From Salinispora arenicola (GTDB lineage Bacteria; Actinomycetota; Actinomycetes; Mycobacteriales; Micromonosporaceae): a DNA stretch of 64,000 nucleotides. A program made the position numbers and the translations under genes. The stretch covers positions 744,001 through 808,000 of the forward strand of contig NZ_VFOL01000001.1 of assembly GCF_006716065.1 (NCBI RefSeq), read 5' to 3'. Shown here in pieces: positions 36,801-45,329 of the stretch. The notes under the pieces are model-generated. The model was not told the origin of the DNA, did no database searches, and saw only the letters and a list, made by a program, of their open reading frames with translations. Positions within the stretch are counted from its first letter, which is position 1, and every line of letters begins with the position of its first letter.

Positions 36801-39614
36801 GGTGTCCACTGTCGATTCGCCGGCGGTCGGAGCACCGATCGGGTCATTCGTCGGCTCGGCCGGCCGGGTCGCCGCGGTGGTCGCCGGCACCGGCAGCGTC
36901 GGCGCCGCCTCACAGGGGTTGGCGAAGAACGAGAACGTGGTGCCGACCGGCAGGGGTCGGGTGAGCCGGCCGTGGAACAGCGCCGAGTCCACCGGCTGGC
37001 CCCCGATGACATACGCCGCGCTGACGGCCGACAGCAGCCCGGCGAGTGACTCGTTGTCGGTGTCGAGGGCAATCGCGGGTACGTCGGTCGCGGCAGTGGT
37101 CAGCCCACTCAGTACCCGGCCCGGTCCCACCTCGACGAAGAGGTCGACCTCCTTGGCGGCGAGGGCGATCGCCTGGCTGAACAGCACCGGATCGGTGATC
37201 TGCCGACGCAGCAGGGATTTCAGGTCCGCCTGGTCGGGCAGGCCCTCCCCGGTGACCGTCGAGATCACCCGACGGTCCAAGGAGTTGAACCGCTCCACGG
37301 TCAGCAGCTCTCCGAACGCGTCGGCGGCTGGCTCGACCAACGGAGAGTGGAAGGCGTGCGAGACGTTCAGGCGGGACGCGCTCACGCCGGCCTCCGCCGC
37401 GTCACGGACCACCGCGTCGACTTCCTCGACCGGTCCGGCCACAACCGTTTGGGTGGGACCGTTGTAACCAGCGATCACCACCGGCCGGTCTCCGATGATC
37501 CGCTCAGCCACCTCCGGGGAGGCGCTGATTCCGGCCATCGTGCCGGAGGAACTGTGCGCGGCCATGGTCCGTCCCCGAACGCCGGCGACGCGGAGCAGGG
37601 TGGCGCTGTCGAACGCGCCAGCCCAGTACAGGGCGGAGATCTCACCCAGGCTGTGCCCCAGCCCGATACTGGCCTCGATACCGAGGGCGGACAGCACGTG
37701 CAGACCGGCCAGTGATCCGGTGACGATCCGGGGTTGGGCCACCTCGGTCGCCACCATGTCGCCCGAGGAGGGCAGTGTGGCCTGGGCGTACGCCTGCTCG
37801 GCCTCGGCGAATCGACGGCGCAGTGCGCCGCCGTTGGTGCCCCGGCCGGAGCCCTGCCCCGGGAAGAGAAAGCCGATCTTTCCAGGCCCACTCGCGTGGC
37901 CGAGCATTGTGCGGCCGTCTGGGCTGATCAGCTCGGCCTCGCCGGAGTCCAGGGCAGCGCACAGCTGGTTCAGCCGCTGCACCGCATCGTCCGGGGAGGA
38001 CACCACGACGGCCGCGCGCCATGGCAGCTCGCGCAAGTCACCGTGCAGCGTGGCGGCCAGGTCGGCGAGTTCCGCGTACGCCAGGGACGGCACGAAGTCG
38101 GTCAACTGTTGCAACCGATCGCGTAGCTCCTGCGGGGACAGCGCGTCGACCAGCAGCAGCTCCACATCCTGCATGGACGAGGCGAGGGCGTGGGTCCGGC
38201 TGTCGAATCGAGCCCGACGGCGCGGCCGGTCGTTTTCGAGCACCAGGTGCGTGTTGATGCCGCCGAAGCCCATCGCCGTGACGCCCGCCCGCACCGGTGA
38301 GTCCGAAGGCCACGGCTCGGCTTTCCGGAGCATCCGTAGGGGTGCCGATTGCGCGCCGAAGACGTCATGCGGCTCGACGCAGCCCAGGGTCGGCGGAAGA
38401 ACCTCGTGGTGTGTGGCCATCGCGGCCTTGATCAGGCCGGCGATGCCGGCCGCAGCCTTGGTGTGGCCGATCATGGCCTTGATGGCGGAGATCGCGGCTG
38501 GTGAGGCGTGGGGATCGGCAGCGGCCCGTTCCTCGGCCAACGCGGTCAGTTCCGTTGTGTCGCCCACCTTGGTGCCGGTGCCGTGGCCCTCGAACAGGCC
38601 GACCGTCTCGATGCCGAATCCCGCCCGCTCGTACGCTCGACGCAGGGCGAGGCGGTAGCCGGTGGCCTCGGGGCGGGTGATGCCGCCTCGACCGTCCGAA
38701 GAGATGCCCCAGCCGGCGATCGTGGCGTAGATCCGGTGGCCAGCGGCCCGCGCCTCGGACTCGCGCATGAGCACTGCCATGCCGCAGCCCTCACCGGGGA
38801 GGAACCCGTTGGACCGCTGGTCGTACACGCGCATCTCACTGCTGGCGAGGGCACCGGTCTTGGCGAAGCCAATAATTTCGAACGGATCGATGGAGAGGTC
38901 CACACCGCCGGCCACGGCGACGTTCAGCTCACCGTCGACGAGCGCCTTACACGCGGTCGCCACCGACAGCAGTGACGACGAGCAGGCACCGTCCACGGTG
39001 TACCCGCCGCCCCTGAGGTCGAGGTGGTTGCAGATCCGGCCGGCGATGGTGTTGGCCAGGGCACCGGCCAGGGTGTCCTCGTCAACCTCGGGGAACGGGC
39101 TCTTGAAGGTGCTTTCCAGCTGTTCCAGGAAGGCCCCGAGCCGGGCATCGTCCCAGTCCTGCTCCTTCAGCGCGGCGGCCACCACGCGCCGCACATAGGG
39201 CCAGCGCAGGCGAAGTTGGTTGGCTCGCGAGAACTCACCGGTCAGCGTGTTGCCGACGATCACGCCGGTTGCCTGCCGGGGTAGCCCCTCCCCCATCGGG
39301 AAGCCGGCGTCGGCCAGGGCCGCGGCCGCGACATCCAGGGCCAGCCAGTGGGTCAGATCGGTGGACCGGTAGGTGCTGCCGGCCACCTTGTAGGCGATCC
39401 GATCGAACTCATACCCCTCGATGACCGCGGCCTGCCGGGCGTAGAACCGGTCCGGTGTCCGCGGATCGGGATCCCAGTAGTCCTCCAGACGCATACGTTC
39501 GTCCGGCAGGCGCCGAAACGCCCGCCGCCCGGCGAGTGCGTTCTCCCACAGTTCTGTGGGTGACGCGGCGTCCGGATACCGGCACGCCATTCCGATCACG
39601 GCTATCCTCGTCAT
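33807..39614 (-). CDS. pksE: enediyne iterative polyketide synthase (PKSE)
   Basis: 1935 residues with the enediyne-specific order. KS about 1-460: Cys211 in DGACSSSL, His344 in EGHGTGT, His384 in MIGHTKAAAG. AT about 580-880: GQGSG, Ser655 in GHSLGE. Unusual ACP about 930-1005: DDLHLSSI, Ser968/969 carries the phosphopantetheine. KR about 1190-1440: VTGGGKGITAE. DH about 1450-1715: His1475 in DHLLDGNLLFP. C-terminal PPTase about 1735-1935: GCDVEPV, WAATESLRKAGY, which primes its own ACP. It builds a C15-C16 polyene from malonyl units. AAGGAGG nine bases before the ATG. All catalytic residues are present. Central gene of the operon. Confidence 0.98.
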   Translation of the reverse strand: MTRIAVIGMACRYPDAASPTELWENALAGRRAFRRLPDERMRLEDYWDPDPRTPDRFYARQAAVIEGYEFDRIAYKVAGSTYRSTDLTHWLALDVAAAALADAGFPMGEGLPRQATGVIVGNTLTGEFSRANQLRLRWPYVRRVVAAALKEQDWDDARLGAFLEQLESTFKSPFPEVDEDTLAGALANTIAGRICNHLDLRGGGYTVDGACSSSLLSVATACKALVDGELNVAVAGGVDLSIDPFEIIGFAKTGALASSEMRVYDQRSNGFLPGEGCGMAVLMRESEARAAGHRIYATIAGWGISSDGRGGITRPEATGYRLALRRAYERAGFGIETVGLFEGHGTGTKVGDTTELTALAEERAAADPHASPAAISAIKAMIGHTKAAAGIAGLIKAAMATHHEVLPPTLGCVEPHDVFGAQSAPLRMLRKAEPWPSDSPVRAGVTAMGFGGINTHLVLENDRPRRRARFDSRTHALASSMQDVELLLVDALSPQELRDRLQQLTDFVPSLAYAELADLAATLHGDLRELPWRAAVVVSSPDDAVQRLNQLCAALDSGEAELISPDGRTMLGHASGPGKIGFLFPGQGSGRGTNGGALRRRFAEAEQAYAQATLPSSGDMVATEVAQPRIVTGSLAGLHVLSALGIEASIGLGHSLGEISALYWAGAFDSATLLRVAGVRGRTMAAHSSSGTMAGISASPEVAERIIGDRPVVIAGYNGPTQTVVAGPVEEVDAVVRDAAEAGVSASRLNVSHAFHSPLVEPAADAFGELLTVERFNSLDRRVISTVTGEGLPDQADLKSLLRRQITDPVLFSQAIALAAKEVDLFVEVGPGRVLSGLTTAATDVPAIALDTDNESLAGLLSAVSAAYVIGGQPVDSALFHGRLTRPLPVGTTFSFFANPCEAAPTLPVPATTAATRPAEPTNDPIGAPTAGESTVDTMRRLAAERAELPLELVNPDSRLLDDLHLSSITVGQVVNHAAQALGVPVAQAPTNFAVATVQELADALDSLVGTGQSDAAPIAAQVTGAAEWIRAWRVDLDDVPLSPRAGTETGGAWQVFAAPDSTFAEPLRRALERAGVGGGVLLCLPSSCTTDELERALTAARAALAGGDRFVLVQSGRGAAGLAKTLHLEDPRVRTTVVHLPEQTPTAVDTVVAEVAATTAFSETYHDPDGTRRVPTLRAMPVRATREQAALDQTDVLLVTGGGKGITAECALAMAQDSGARLVLLGRSDPATDQALADNLDRIAESGIRVRYLRADVTDAEQLAGALNSLPPEWGPVTAVLHGAGRNEPTSLNSLTMADLDATFAPKVDGLRNVLAAVDPAQLRLLVSLGSIIGRAGLRGEAHYAIANEWLADATAEVGRQYPGCRALCLEWSVWSGVGMGERLSVVESLARDGITPITPDQGVALLRRLLADPDTPPVVVISGRTEGIHTVRHDAPPLPLLRFVERPLVRYHGVELVSEVELSSGTDRYLEDHLLDGNLLFPAVFGMEAMAQVAAAVTGESGVPVIEDAEFLRPIIVPPAGSTTVRVAVVVTDDRTVDAVIQSAETGFGAEHFRARLRYGGTDAPDGPPDQVAEGLPVVPLDPVQDLYGHTLFQGQRFQRLHRYHRSAARNVDAEVVVPQRTDWFAPYLSAELLLGDPGVRDALMHGNQVCVPEGTLLPAGIERVWPGGGRIEAEEVLRYAAVERSRDGDTYVYDIALRTTTGRTVERWSGLRLRAVRKRDGRGPWVAPLLGSYLERTLGDLGASGVAVALEPDEPASGTPGDHVATRRGRTALAAGRALGQPVEVRYRPDGRPEVAGERGISAAHGAGMTLCVAGTGPLGCDVEPVAERSPADWKGLLGRYQDVADLIATRDRETAHTAGTRIWAATESLRKAGYSTGAPLVLLPDDRGPWVTFTSGDVRIATLLTTVRDVPDPVVLAALFAPTRRKVGSHG

Positions 39615-39702
39615 ATCGTCAGACCTCCTTCCCCCCGGCCTGCTCCGGGCACGAGGGCTCGTCCCGCCACCGTCCGGTGGCAGGCTCTTCGTGTCCGGTC
39701 CG

Positions 39703-40689
39703 CTACGCCTCGTTCACCCGAGACGCTCTCGAGGGCACGTAGGCTGCACTGATTTGTTGCCGCCAGGTGGCGAACGCGTGCAGGCCACCCGGTTCCGGCA
39801 GCGCTGCCCGGGCCTCGTCGGTGACCTTCGCAGCCGCCGCCGGCGGCGCCTCACAGAAGACCTCGGTGGCAATCTCGTTGTGTTCCCCGAGCAGGCCGGC
39901 GCGCAGCCGGGCCTGCGCGGCGAAGGCCGCGCCCTGGGCCACGTTGGGCTGGTAGGGGCCACACAGTTCACGGAAGTGGCGCAGTTCGGCCACGTCGGCC
40001 CCGCCCGCGTAGGTGGCGGCGAGACCGGCGCCGCTGTACAGGTCGGCGCGTCGGTGCTGCGGGAAACGATCCAGGATCCGCGCCACCAGGTCCGGGTCGC
40101 CACCACCGACGAACCAGCAGGCGCGCCCGATGCCCTGGTCGATAACCTCGTTGACCGCGTCGGTGGGGCCGCCCGGCGGCCAGGGGAACCGCGATTCCTG
40201 GAACTGGTCGTACACGTACGTCCGAGTCTTGAAGTACGCCTGGTGGAAGCCGTAGCCGTCGAGGGCGAGATGGCACAGCAACGGATCGGCGAGGTGCAGG
40301 GCCGGCCACCGGAACCGGGGCAGGCGGGCCATCGCCCAGCCGACCCCGACGTACGCCATGTAGACGTGGTCGGCGGCTCGCCCGGCCAGGAACGTGGCCA
40401 CGTGGTCCCGCCTACCGACAGGCAACCCGTCGCGCAGCGCGAACGCCATCGCGGCGCCCTCGTACCCGAAGCCCCGGTAGTTCTCCGGGAGGCTCTCCAG
40501 AGTCTCCTCGGCGTCGGGGGGCCGGCTCGCCTCGGCCGCGGCGGCGTAGCCGGCGACGAAGGTCTCTCCCACCGTCTCCAGCCGCTCCTGCGCGGCGGCG
40601 GACTTGACGTGGAAGCCCCGTACCGCCAGCCGAGTCTCCGACACGTCGGGTGTCAGCATCCTGCGTCGTAGCCGTCCCACGATTCCCAT
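39703..40689 (-). CDS. enediyne cassette protein UnbL-type (DUF1702), copy 1
   Basis: 328 residues of the DUF1702 family, conserved next to every enediyne PKS (UnbL). Family segments: GFHVKSAAAQERLETVGETF, LPENYRGFGYEGAAMAFAL, YVGVGWAMARLPRFRWPAL, DGYGFHQAYF, QGIGRACWFVGGGDPD, DLYSGAGLAATYAGG. No known catalytic signature; the role in forming the enediyne core is unresolved. The ATG at 40689 has GGGAGG six bases upstream. It lies 88 bases before the PKS and 62 after its paralogue. Confidence 0.93.
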   Translation of the reverse strand: MGIVGRLRRRMLTPDVSETRLAVRGFHVKSAAAQERLETVGETFVAGYAAAAEASRPPDAEETLESLPENYRGFGYEGAAMAFALRDGLPVGRRDHVATFLAGRAADHVYMAYVGVGWAMARLPRFRWPALHLADPLLCHLALDGYGFHQAYFKTRTYVYDQFQESRFPWPPGGPTDAVNEVIDQGIGRACWFVGGGDPDLVARILDRFPQHRRADLYSGAGLAATYAGGADVAELRHFRELCGPYQPNVAQGAAFAAQARLRAGLLGEHNEIATEVFCEAPPAAAAKVTDEARAALPEPGGLHAFATWRQQISAAYVPSRASRVNEA

Positions 40690-40751
40690 GTCGCGCCTCC
40701 CGCTGCACATGTATGTCGATTCCCGGCATCCGGCCAGGGCACGGGGCCAGC

Positions 40752-41744
40752 TCAGCCCCGGAGTCCGAGTTCCTGGGCGCAGCGCTGGCGGATTCGCTCG
40801 CGCCACACCTCGTAGTCGGGTTCGCTGCCTGCCGCGAAGCCACCGACCGCGACCTCGTCGGCCAGCGTGTCAGCATCCGTCACGGTCATCCCGGCCAGCA
40901 CCTGGACCGCCGTTTCGGTGCACGACGGAACAGTTCCGGAGTAGGCCCGCGCCTTGGCCGCGAACACCGATCCCTGTGCCAGGTGCGCTCGGTACGGCCC
41001 GGCCTCCGCGGCGAGCGCCTGCGGACCGTCGTCGTCCCAGCCTCCGGCGAACGTCGCCGCCAACCCGACGCCGCTCCACAGGTCGGCCCGGCGGGTGGCG
41101 TCGAAGCACTCGACTGCCGGTGCCACGTTGGACGGACGGCCACCGTGGATGAACCAGAGCGCCCGGCCAACGCCCTGGTCGAAGGCGCGCGGGAAGTAGT
41201 CCGGCCGACCCAGCCAGGGGTACGGCCGTGGCCGCTCCTGCTGGGTGACCCAGCGCGTGGTGTCGAAGTAGGCCTTGTCGAAGCCGTACCCGTCAACCGC
41301 CAGCCAACTCATGACCGGGTAGTACGGGGTACCGGTGAGGTTCGGCAGCACCGAGCGCCAGAGCGGTCGGGGCAGGCGGGCCATCGCGAAGCCGATCCCG
41401 ATGTAGGTGAGGAAGGTGTGCGGTACCGCCGGCCCGCTCAACAGATCGCGTGCCCAGTGGCGGTGGCCTCCCGGGATCGCGTCCCGGACGGTGAACGCCA
41501 TCGTCGCGCCCTCGTAGGCGAAGCCGCGGTGCTCCGCGTCGACCAGGTCGAGTCGCCGCTGCACCTCCCAGAGGTCACGTCCCTCGATGCCCCACTCGAA
41601 CCCGCAGACGACTGCCTGCGGGATCGCCTCCAGGTGCCGGGTCGCCGCGCTGGGCCGCACCGGAAAACCCCGGCCGGCGAATGACACCTGCGCCAACGAC
41701 GGCGCCATTGCCATCCGGCGCAGCGTTCCCAGGGTGGTCGGCAT
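40752..41744 (-). CDS. enediyne cassette protein UnbL-type (DUF1702), copy 2
   Basis: A 330-residue paralogue of the next gene, sharing the order of motifs: HRGFAYEGATMAFTVRD, LTYIGIGFAMARLPRPLW, DGYGFDKAYFDT, QGVGRALWFIHGGRPSN, DLWSGVGLAATFAGG. The two are clearly related but strongly diverged, as is typical of the paired DUF1702 genes of enediyne cassettes. GAGGAGGG before the ATG. Function unresolved; probably forms or stabilises a complex for core assembly. Confidence 0.92.
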   Translation of the reverse strand: MPTTLGTLRRMAMAPSLAQVSFAGRGFPVRPSAATRHLEAIPQAVVCGFEWGIEGRDLWEVQRRLDLVDAEHRGFAYEGATMAFTVRDAIPGGHRHWARDLLSGPAVPHTFLTYIGIGFAMARLPRPLWRSVLPNLTGTPYYPVMSWLAVDGYGFDKAYFDTTRWVTQQERPRPYPWLGRPDYFPRAFDQGVGRALWFIHGGRPSNVAPAVECFDATRRADLWSGVGLAATFAGGWDDDGPQALAAEAGPYRAHLAQGSVFAAKARAYSGTVPSCTETAVQVLAGMTVTDADTLADEVAVGGFAAGSEPDYEVWRERIRQRCAQELGLRG

Positions 41745-41799
41745 GCGGCCCTCCTCAGTCCGTCAACGGACCGCCGCGCGCCGCGTCGATCCGCAAACA

Positions 41800-42906
41800 T
41801 CATCGTGGTACGGGCCGATTACCGAACGCGTCTCCTGCCGTGCGCTGTGCTCCGGCGGCGTCCTGCCGCCCCGCGATCACCCGTGCTGTCGTGAAAGCCG
41901 CCCAGGCCACGGCCTCGACGAGAGTCACATCGTCCGGGTGGTGCCGACGGAACCCAGCAACCACCTCCGCATCCACCCGGTACGACGCGATCGCGGTGAG
42001 TAGGACCAGCCGACCGGCTGCCCGCTCCGGCTCGGGTAGTCCCGCCACCAGCCGCTCACACCATCGGGTGTCCAGCCCCGGGTCGCTGCCGTCCCAGCCG
42101 GCCAGCCGGTCCCACAGCAGCCGCCGTACCGCGGGGGACAGCGACCGGGCACCAGCCTCCTCGAACGCCTCGGCCGCACCGGTGTAGGCCGCCGCCAGCG
42201 GCGGGACCGCGGCCGCCCAGGTGGGAGGCACGCCGGCGGACCGGCTGGTCCGCCGGCCCAGAGCCCGGCCGGGAACGTTGTACCGATGCAGCAGCGACCG
42301 CATCAGCTGCGCGACACCGCGCTTGAACCGGCGGCGGGCCCGTGGGGTGAGCCCCGACGGCAGCAGGAAACCGGGCAGGAACACGTTCACCACCCGGGTC
42401 AGGTAGTGCATGCTGACCAGGACCGCGAGCAGTTCGGCCCGGCCGGCGGTGGTCAGCTGCGCAGGGAGCGCGGTACGGGCATCGAGGTGCGCCGTGGCAG
42501 CCCACCGCACGAGTGCGCGCAATCGACCGTCGGCGAGGTCGGCCGAGCGATCGGCCACCACCGCCTCGGCGTCCTCCTCGGTGGCCAGCTCGTACATGGC
42601 GACACTGTGCATGTCCACGCAGTAGGGGCAGGTGGTGGCCACCCCGATCGCGGCCGCGACGGTCTCCTTGGCGGCTCGGTCCACGTCCCCACTGGCGATC
42701 AACGACTCGCGGAAGAGCGCCCAGAACGCCGCCAGCGTCGCTGGGGCCGGTGAGTGTACGAGCACCGGCGGTATCACCAGGCCCATCTCCTCGACCACCT
42801 GGTCGTACACCCGGGCCACCGGGCCCTCGGCGGCACCGGCGGGTACCGGTGTCACGTAACGAACCTGACGTTGGGCCACCGCGGCGACCATGCGACGCGC
42901 GATCAT
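41800..42906 (-). CDS. AhpD/carboxymuconolactone-decarboxylase-like protein, copy 1
   Basis: 368 residues. The N-terminal half has the AhpD core: AAKETVAAAIGVATTCPYCV with the redox pair C-P-Y-C and the following His in DMHSVAMYE. The C-terminal half is a specific extension (RRHHPDDVTLVEAVAWAAFT). AhpD-type enzymes reduce peroxides or act on reactive carbon skeletons with the CxxC; here protection against enediyne-derived radicals or core processing is possible. GGGGAGG before the ATG at 42906. First gene of the long minus-strand operon and paralogue of the gene at the end of the divergent arm. Confidence 0.85.
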   Translation of the reverse strand: MIARRMVAAVAQRQVRYVTPVPAGAAEGPVARVYDQVVEEMGLVIPPVLVHSPAPATLAAFWALFRESLIASGDVDRAAKETVAAAIGVATTCPYCVDMHSVAMYELATEEDAEAVVADRSADLADGRLRALVRWAATAHLDARTALPAQLTTAGRAELLAVLVSMHYLTRVVNVFLPGFLLPSGLTPRARRRFKRGVAQLMRSLLHRYNVPGRALGRRTSRSAGVPPTWAAAVPPLAAAYTGAAEAFEEAGARSLSPAVRRLLWDRLAGWDGSDPGLDTRWCERLVAGLPEPERAAGRLVLLTAIASYRVDAEVVAGFRRHHPDDVTLVEAVAWAAFTTARVIAGRQDAAGAQRTAGDAFGNRPVPR

Positions 42907-43145
42907 CGATCCTCCCCAGAGTCGGCGTGTCTGCTGCCGGGGCCCGGACGGGTCGCCGACCGGGCCGAATGACGCCAGTATTCGCCGCCGGGGCTGTCGG
43001 CGGCCGGTGCCGGACCAGGAACCGCACGCTGGCGCCAACGCAAGTCCGAAGATGCGACCCGGCGGCTGGTCTCGTCACGATGGTCCTCCGACCAGCATCA
43101 GCGTCGAGCGGTCCAAGGTGGACCGTGTGAGGCAGGAGGTCCATC
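42907..43145. promoter_or_regulatory. central divergent promoter of the enediyne cluster
   Basis: 239 bases between the two arms of the cluster. Both main operons (9 genes left, 3 genes right) must start here. No other gap in the left arm except 31106-31478 is large enough for a promoter. GGAGG precedes the right-arm GTG. Confidence 0.55.
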
Positions 43146-43715
43146 GTGACGAACGACGCGTCCGACGAGGACGACGTGCGGAACTCGACGCTCGAGGCGT
43201 TCGCCGACACGATCATCCCTGGCGAGAAGCGCTGGCCCGGCGATCGTGCCGTGGCCGGAGCATCCACCGGTGGCGGTGCCGTGTCCGCGGGCGCACTCGC
43301 CCTGCTGGAACAACCGGGTACAGGCATGTCGCCCGCCCTGGACTCGCTCGCTGTGCTGCTCAACGAGCACGCTCGCGAGTACGCCGAGGCCCGGGGAGAC
43401 ACGCTCGACGACGACGCACCGCCTTTCGTGGCGCTGTCCTTCGCGAACCGGACGGAACTCGTGCAGCAGCTCACCGCCCCGGATCATCCGGAGAAGTCGA
43501 TGTGGGTGGGGTTGGCCTTGTTCAGCAACATGGCCTACGACTCGGCCGCGCATCTGAACCTCGCCGACGCGTTCGCGCAGGGGCACCCGGGCCTGCTCGC
43601 GATCGGCTACGCCCGGCCCGACGCAACCGGGGTCTACCAGTTTCCGCAGTTCTCGTACGGGCGTGCGCTGGCGCCCATCCACCCGCTGACCACAGCCACG
43701 GGGAGTCCCGCATGA
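43146..43715 (+). CDS. DUF5987 protein, probable GMC oxidoreductase small subunit
   Basis: 189 residues (TLEAFADTIIPGEKRWPGDR, GHPGLLAIGYARPDATGVYQ). It is related to DUF5987 proteins, which resemble gluconate-2-dehydrogenase subunit 3 and occur coupled to GMC oxidoreductases. The GTG start has GGAGG six bases upstream; its stop overlaps the oxidoreductase start (ATGA). It likely forms a two-subunit enzyme with the next gene product. No twin-arginine leader is evident, unlike many subunit-3 proteins. Confidence 0.82.
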   Translation: MTNDASDEDDVRNSTLEAFADTIIPGEKRWPGDRAVAGASTGGGAVSAGALALLEQPGTGMSPALDSLAVLLNEHAREYAEARGDTLDDDAPPFVALSFANRTELVQQLTAPDHPEKSMWVGLALFSNMAYDSAAHLNLADAFAQGHPGLLAIGYARPDATGVYQFPQFSYGRALAPIHPLTTATGSPA

Positions 43716-45319
43716 GTGCCATCGAGTCCACCGATGTCGTGGTGATCGGCAGCGGTTTCGGCGGCGCGATCGCCGCCTACCACCTGGCCGCCGGTGGCGC
43801 CCGGGTCGTCGTGCTGGAGCGGGGCCCCTGGCTCACCGCCCAGGACTTCGACCACGATTTCCTGCTGGGCACCTCGTACACCCGGATCTTCGACTTCGTG
43901 GTCGGGGACGGGATGAGCATTCTCAGCGGGAACTGCGTGGGCGGTGGGAGCGTGGTCTACTTCGCCACCATGCCGCGCGCACCGGGGTTCGTCTTCGAAC
44001 GCCGGGGCAGTATCGGACGGCGGATGTGGCCTGCCGCGATCAGCCGGCAGACTCTGGACCCGTGGTACGACCGGGTGAGCGAGTCGCTGCCGATCACCCA
44101 ACAGAGCTGGGACCAGGTCCCGTACGCCGGTGGTCTCTGGGCCGCTGCCTGCGCACACGCCGGGCGCACCGCCAACCCCGCGCCGAGCGCGGTGGACGTT
44201 TCGCTCTGCACGAACTGCAACTGGATGATGGCCGGCTGCAAGTTCGATGCCAAGCGCTCGCTACTACTGAACTACTTGCCGGGTGCCCTGGCCCACGGAG
44301 CGCAGATCCGGCCGATGCACGAGGTGCAGCGGCTGAGCCGCAACGCCGACGGCGGCTACCGGGTGCACTACCGGATCGTCGACGACGAGGATTACCGGGT
44401 TTTGCACGACTCGGGCACGATCGATGCCCGCATCGTCGTACTCGCCGCCGGCACCGGTGCGACCCCGGTGATCCTCAGGCGGTCTGAGCCGGATCTCGGT
44501 CCGATGCCGCACGCGGTCGGCCGGTACTTCTCCGGCAACGGCGAACGGTTGAACACAGCGGTGTTCGACGAGGACCGGGTGCGTGACGTCCTGAAACTCA
44601 GCCGGCCGGACGGATCCGCGTACGGGGCGTACCAGATCGGCCGTGGCCCGACCGTGGCCAGTTGGGACCGGCTGGACGGAAGCCTGCCGGAGTACGAACG
44701 CTTCTCGCTGGAACAGCTCTACTTCCCGCCCGGCCTCGGCACGATCCTCGCCCAGGTCCCCGACGCCGACGCACCCACGTGGTTCGGTGTGCAGAAGAAG
44801 GAGATGCTGAGCCGGTGGCCGTCGTGGCTGACCGTCTTCACGATGTCGGAGGACGACAACGAGGGTGTTTTCGGGCCGCCGCCGGCCACCGGCAACGCCA
44901 CTCGGCTGTCGCAACAGATGCTCGGAGACGGCCCGTTGCGATACCGGCCGACAGCAAACACCCAGCGCGGCTGGGACCTGTCGGACGCCGAGGTCAAGGA
45001 CATTCTGGAACGCGACGGGCTGGCTCGCGTACGACCGTGGACCAACGATCTGATCGGCGCGTACACAGTGCACCCGCTGTCGTCGTGCCGGATCGGCGAC
45101 GATCCACAGACATCCGCCCTGAACGACGGGCACGAGTTGCGCAACCATCCCGGGATCTTCGTTACCGACGGTTCCGCGGTGCCGGGGGCGTTGACGGTCA
45201 ACCCCGCCCTGACCATCTCCGCCCTGGCGGAGCGGGCCGTCCCGGGCATCGTCCGGGCCGCGGCGGAACGAGGAGTGCCGGTGCGATACGGGGCGCCGGT
45301 ACCGGCCGGGGTCTCCTGA
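43712..45319 (+). CDS. GMC-family FAD oxidoreductase
   Basis: 535 residues. FAD-binding Rossmann motif VVIGSGFGGAIAAYHLAAGG at the N-terminus; a Cys motif CTNCNWMMAGCKFDAKRS typical of the cholesterol-oxidase-like GMC branch; C-terminal GMC signature with HPLSSCRIGDDPQ (catalytic His) and NPALTISALAERA. Oxidises alcohols or related groups; substrate unknown. It is coupled to the DUF5987 gene and followed after 10 bases by an AhpD-like gene. The set probably performs a tailoring oxidation of the enediyne. Confidence 0.93.
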   Translation: MSAIESTDVVVIGSGFGGAIAAYHLAAGGARVVVLERGPWLTAQDFDHDFLLGTSYTRIFDFVVGDGMSILSGNCVGGGSVVYFATMPRAPGFVFERRGSIGRRMWPAAISRQTLDPWYDRVSESLPITQQSWDQVPYAGGLWAAACAHAGRTANPAPSAVDVSLCTNCNWMMAGCKFDAKRSLLLNYLPGALAHGAQIRPMHEVQRLSRNADGGYRVHYRIVDDEDYRVLHDSGTIDARIVVLAAGTGATPVILRRSEPDLGPMPHAVGRYFSGNGERLNTAVFDEDRVRDVLKLSRPDGSAYGAYQIGRGPTVASWDRLDGSLPEYERFSLEQLYFPPGLGTILAQVPDADAPTWFGVQKKEMLSRWPSWLTVFTMSEDDNEGVFGPPPATGNATRLSQQMLGDGPLRYRPTANTQRGWDLSDAEVKDILERDGLARVRPWTNDLIGAYTVHPLSSCRIGDDPQTSALNDGHELRNHPGIFVTDGSAVPGALTVNPALTISALAERAVPGIVRAAAERGVPVRYGAPVPAGVS

Positions 45320-45329
45320 GCTGGTCGCC

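Noticed and set aside
35614..38658. Long plus-strand frames opposite the enediyne PKS
   Set aside because: Antisense shadows of an intact PKS with all catalytic residues; Ser/Arg/Ala-rich translation with no family similarity.
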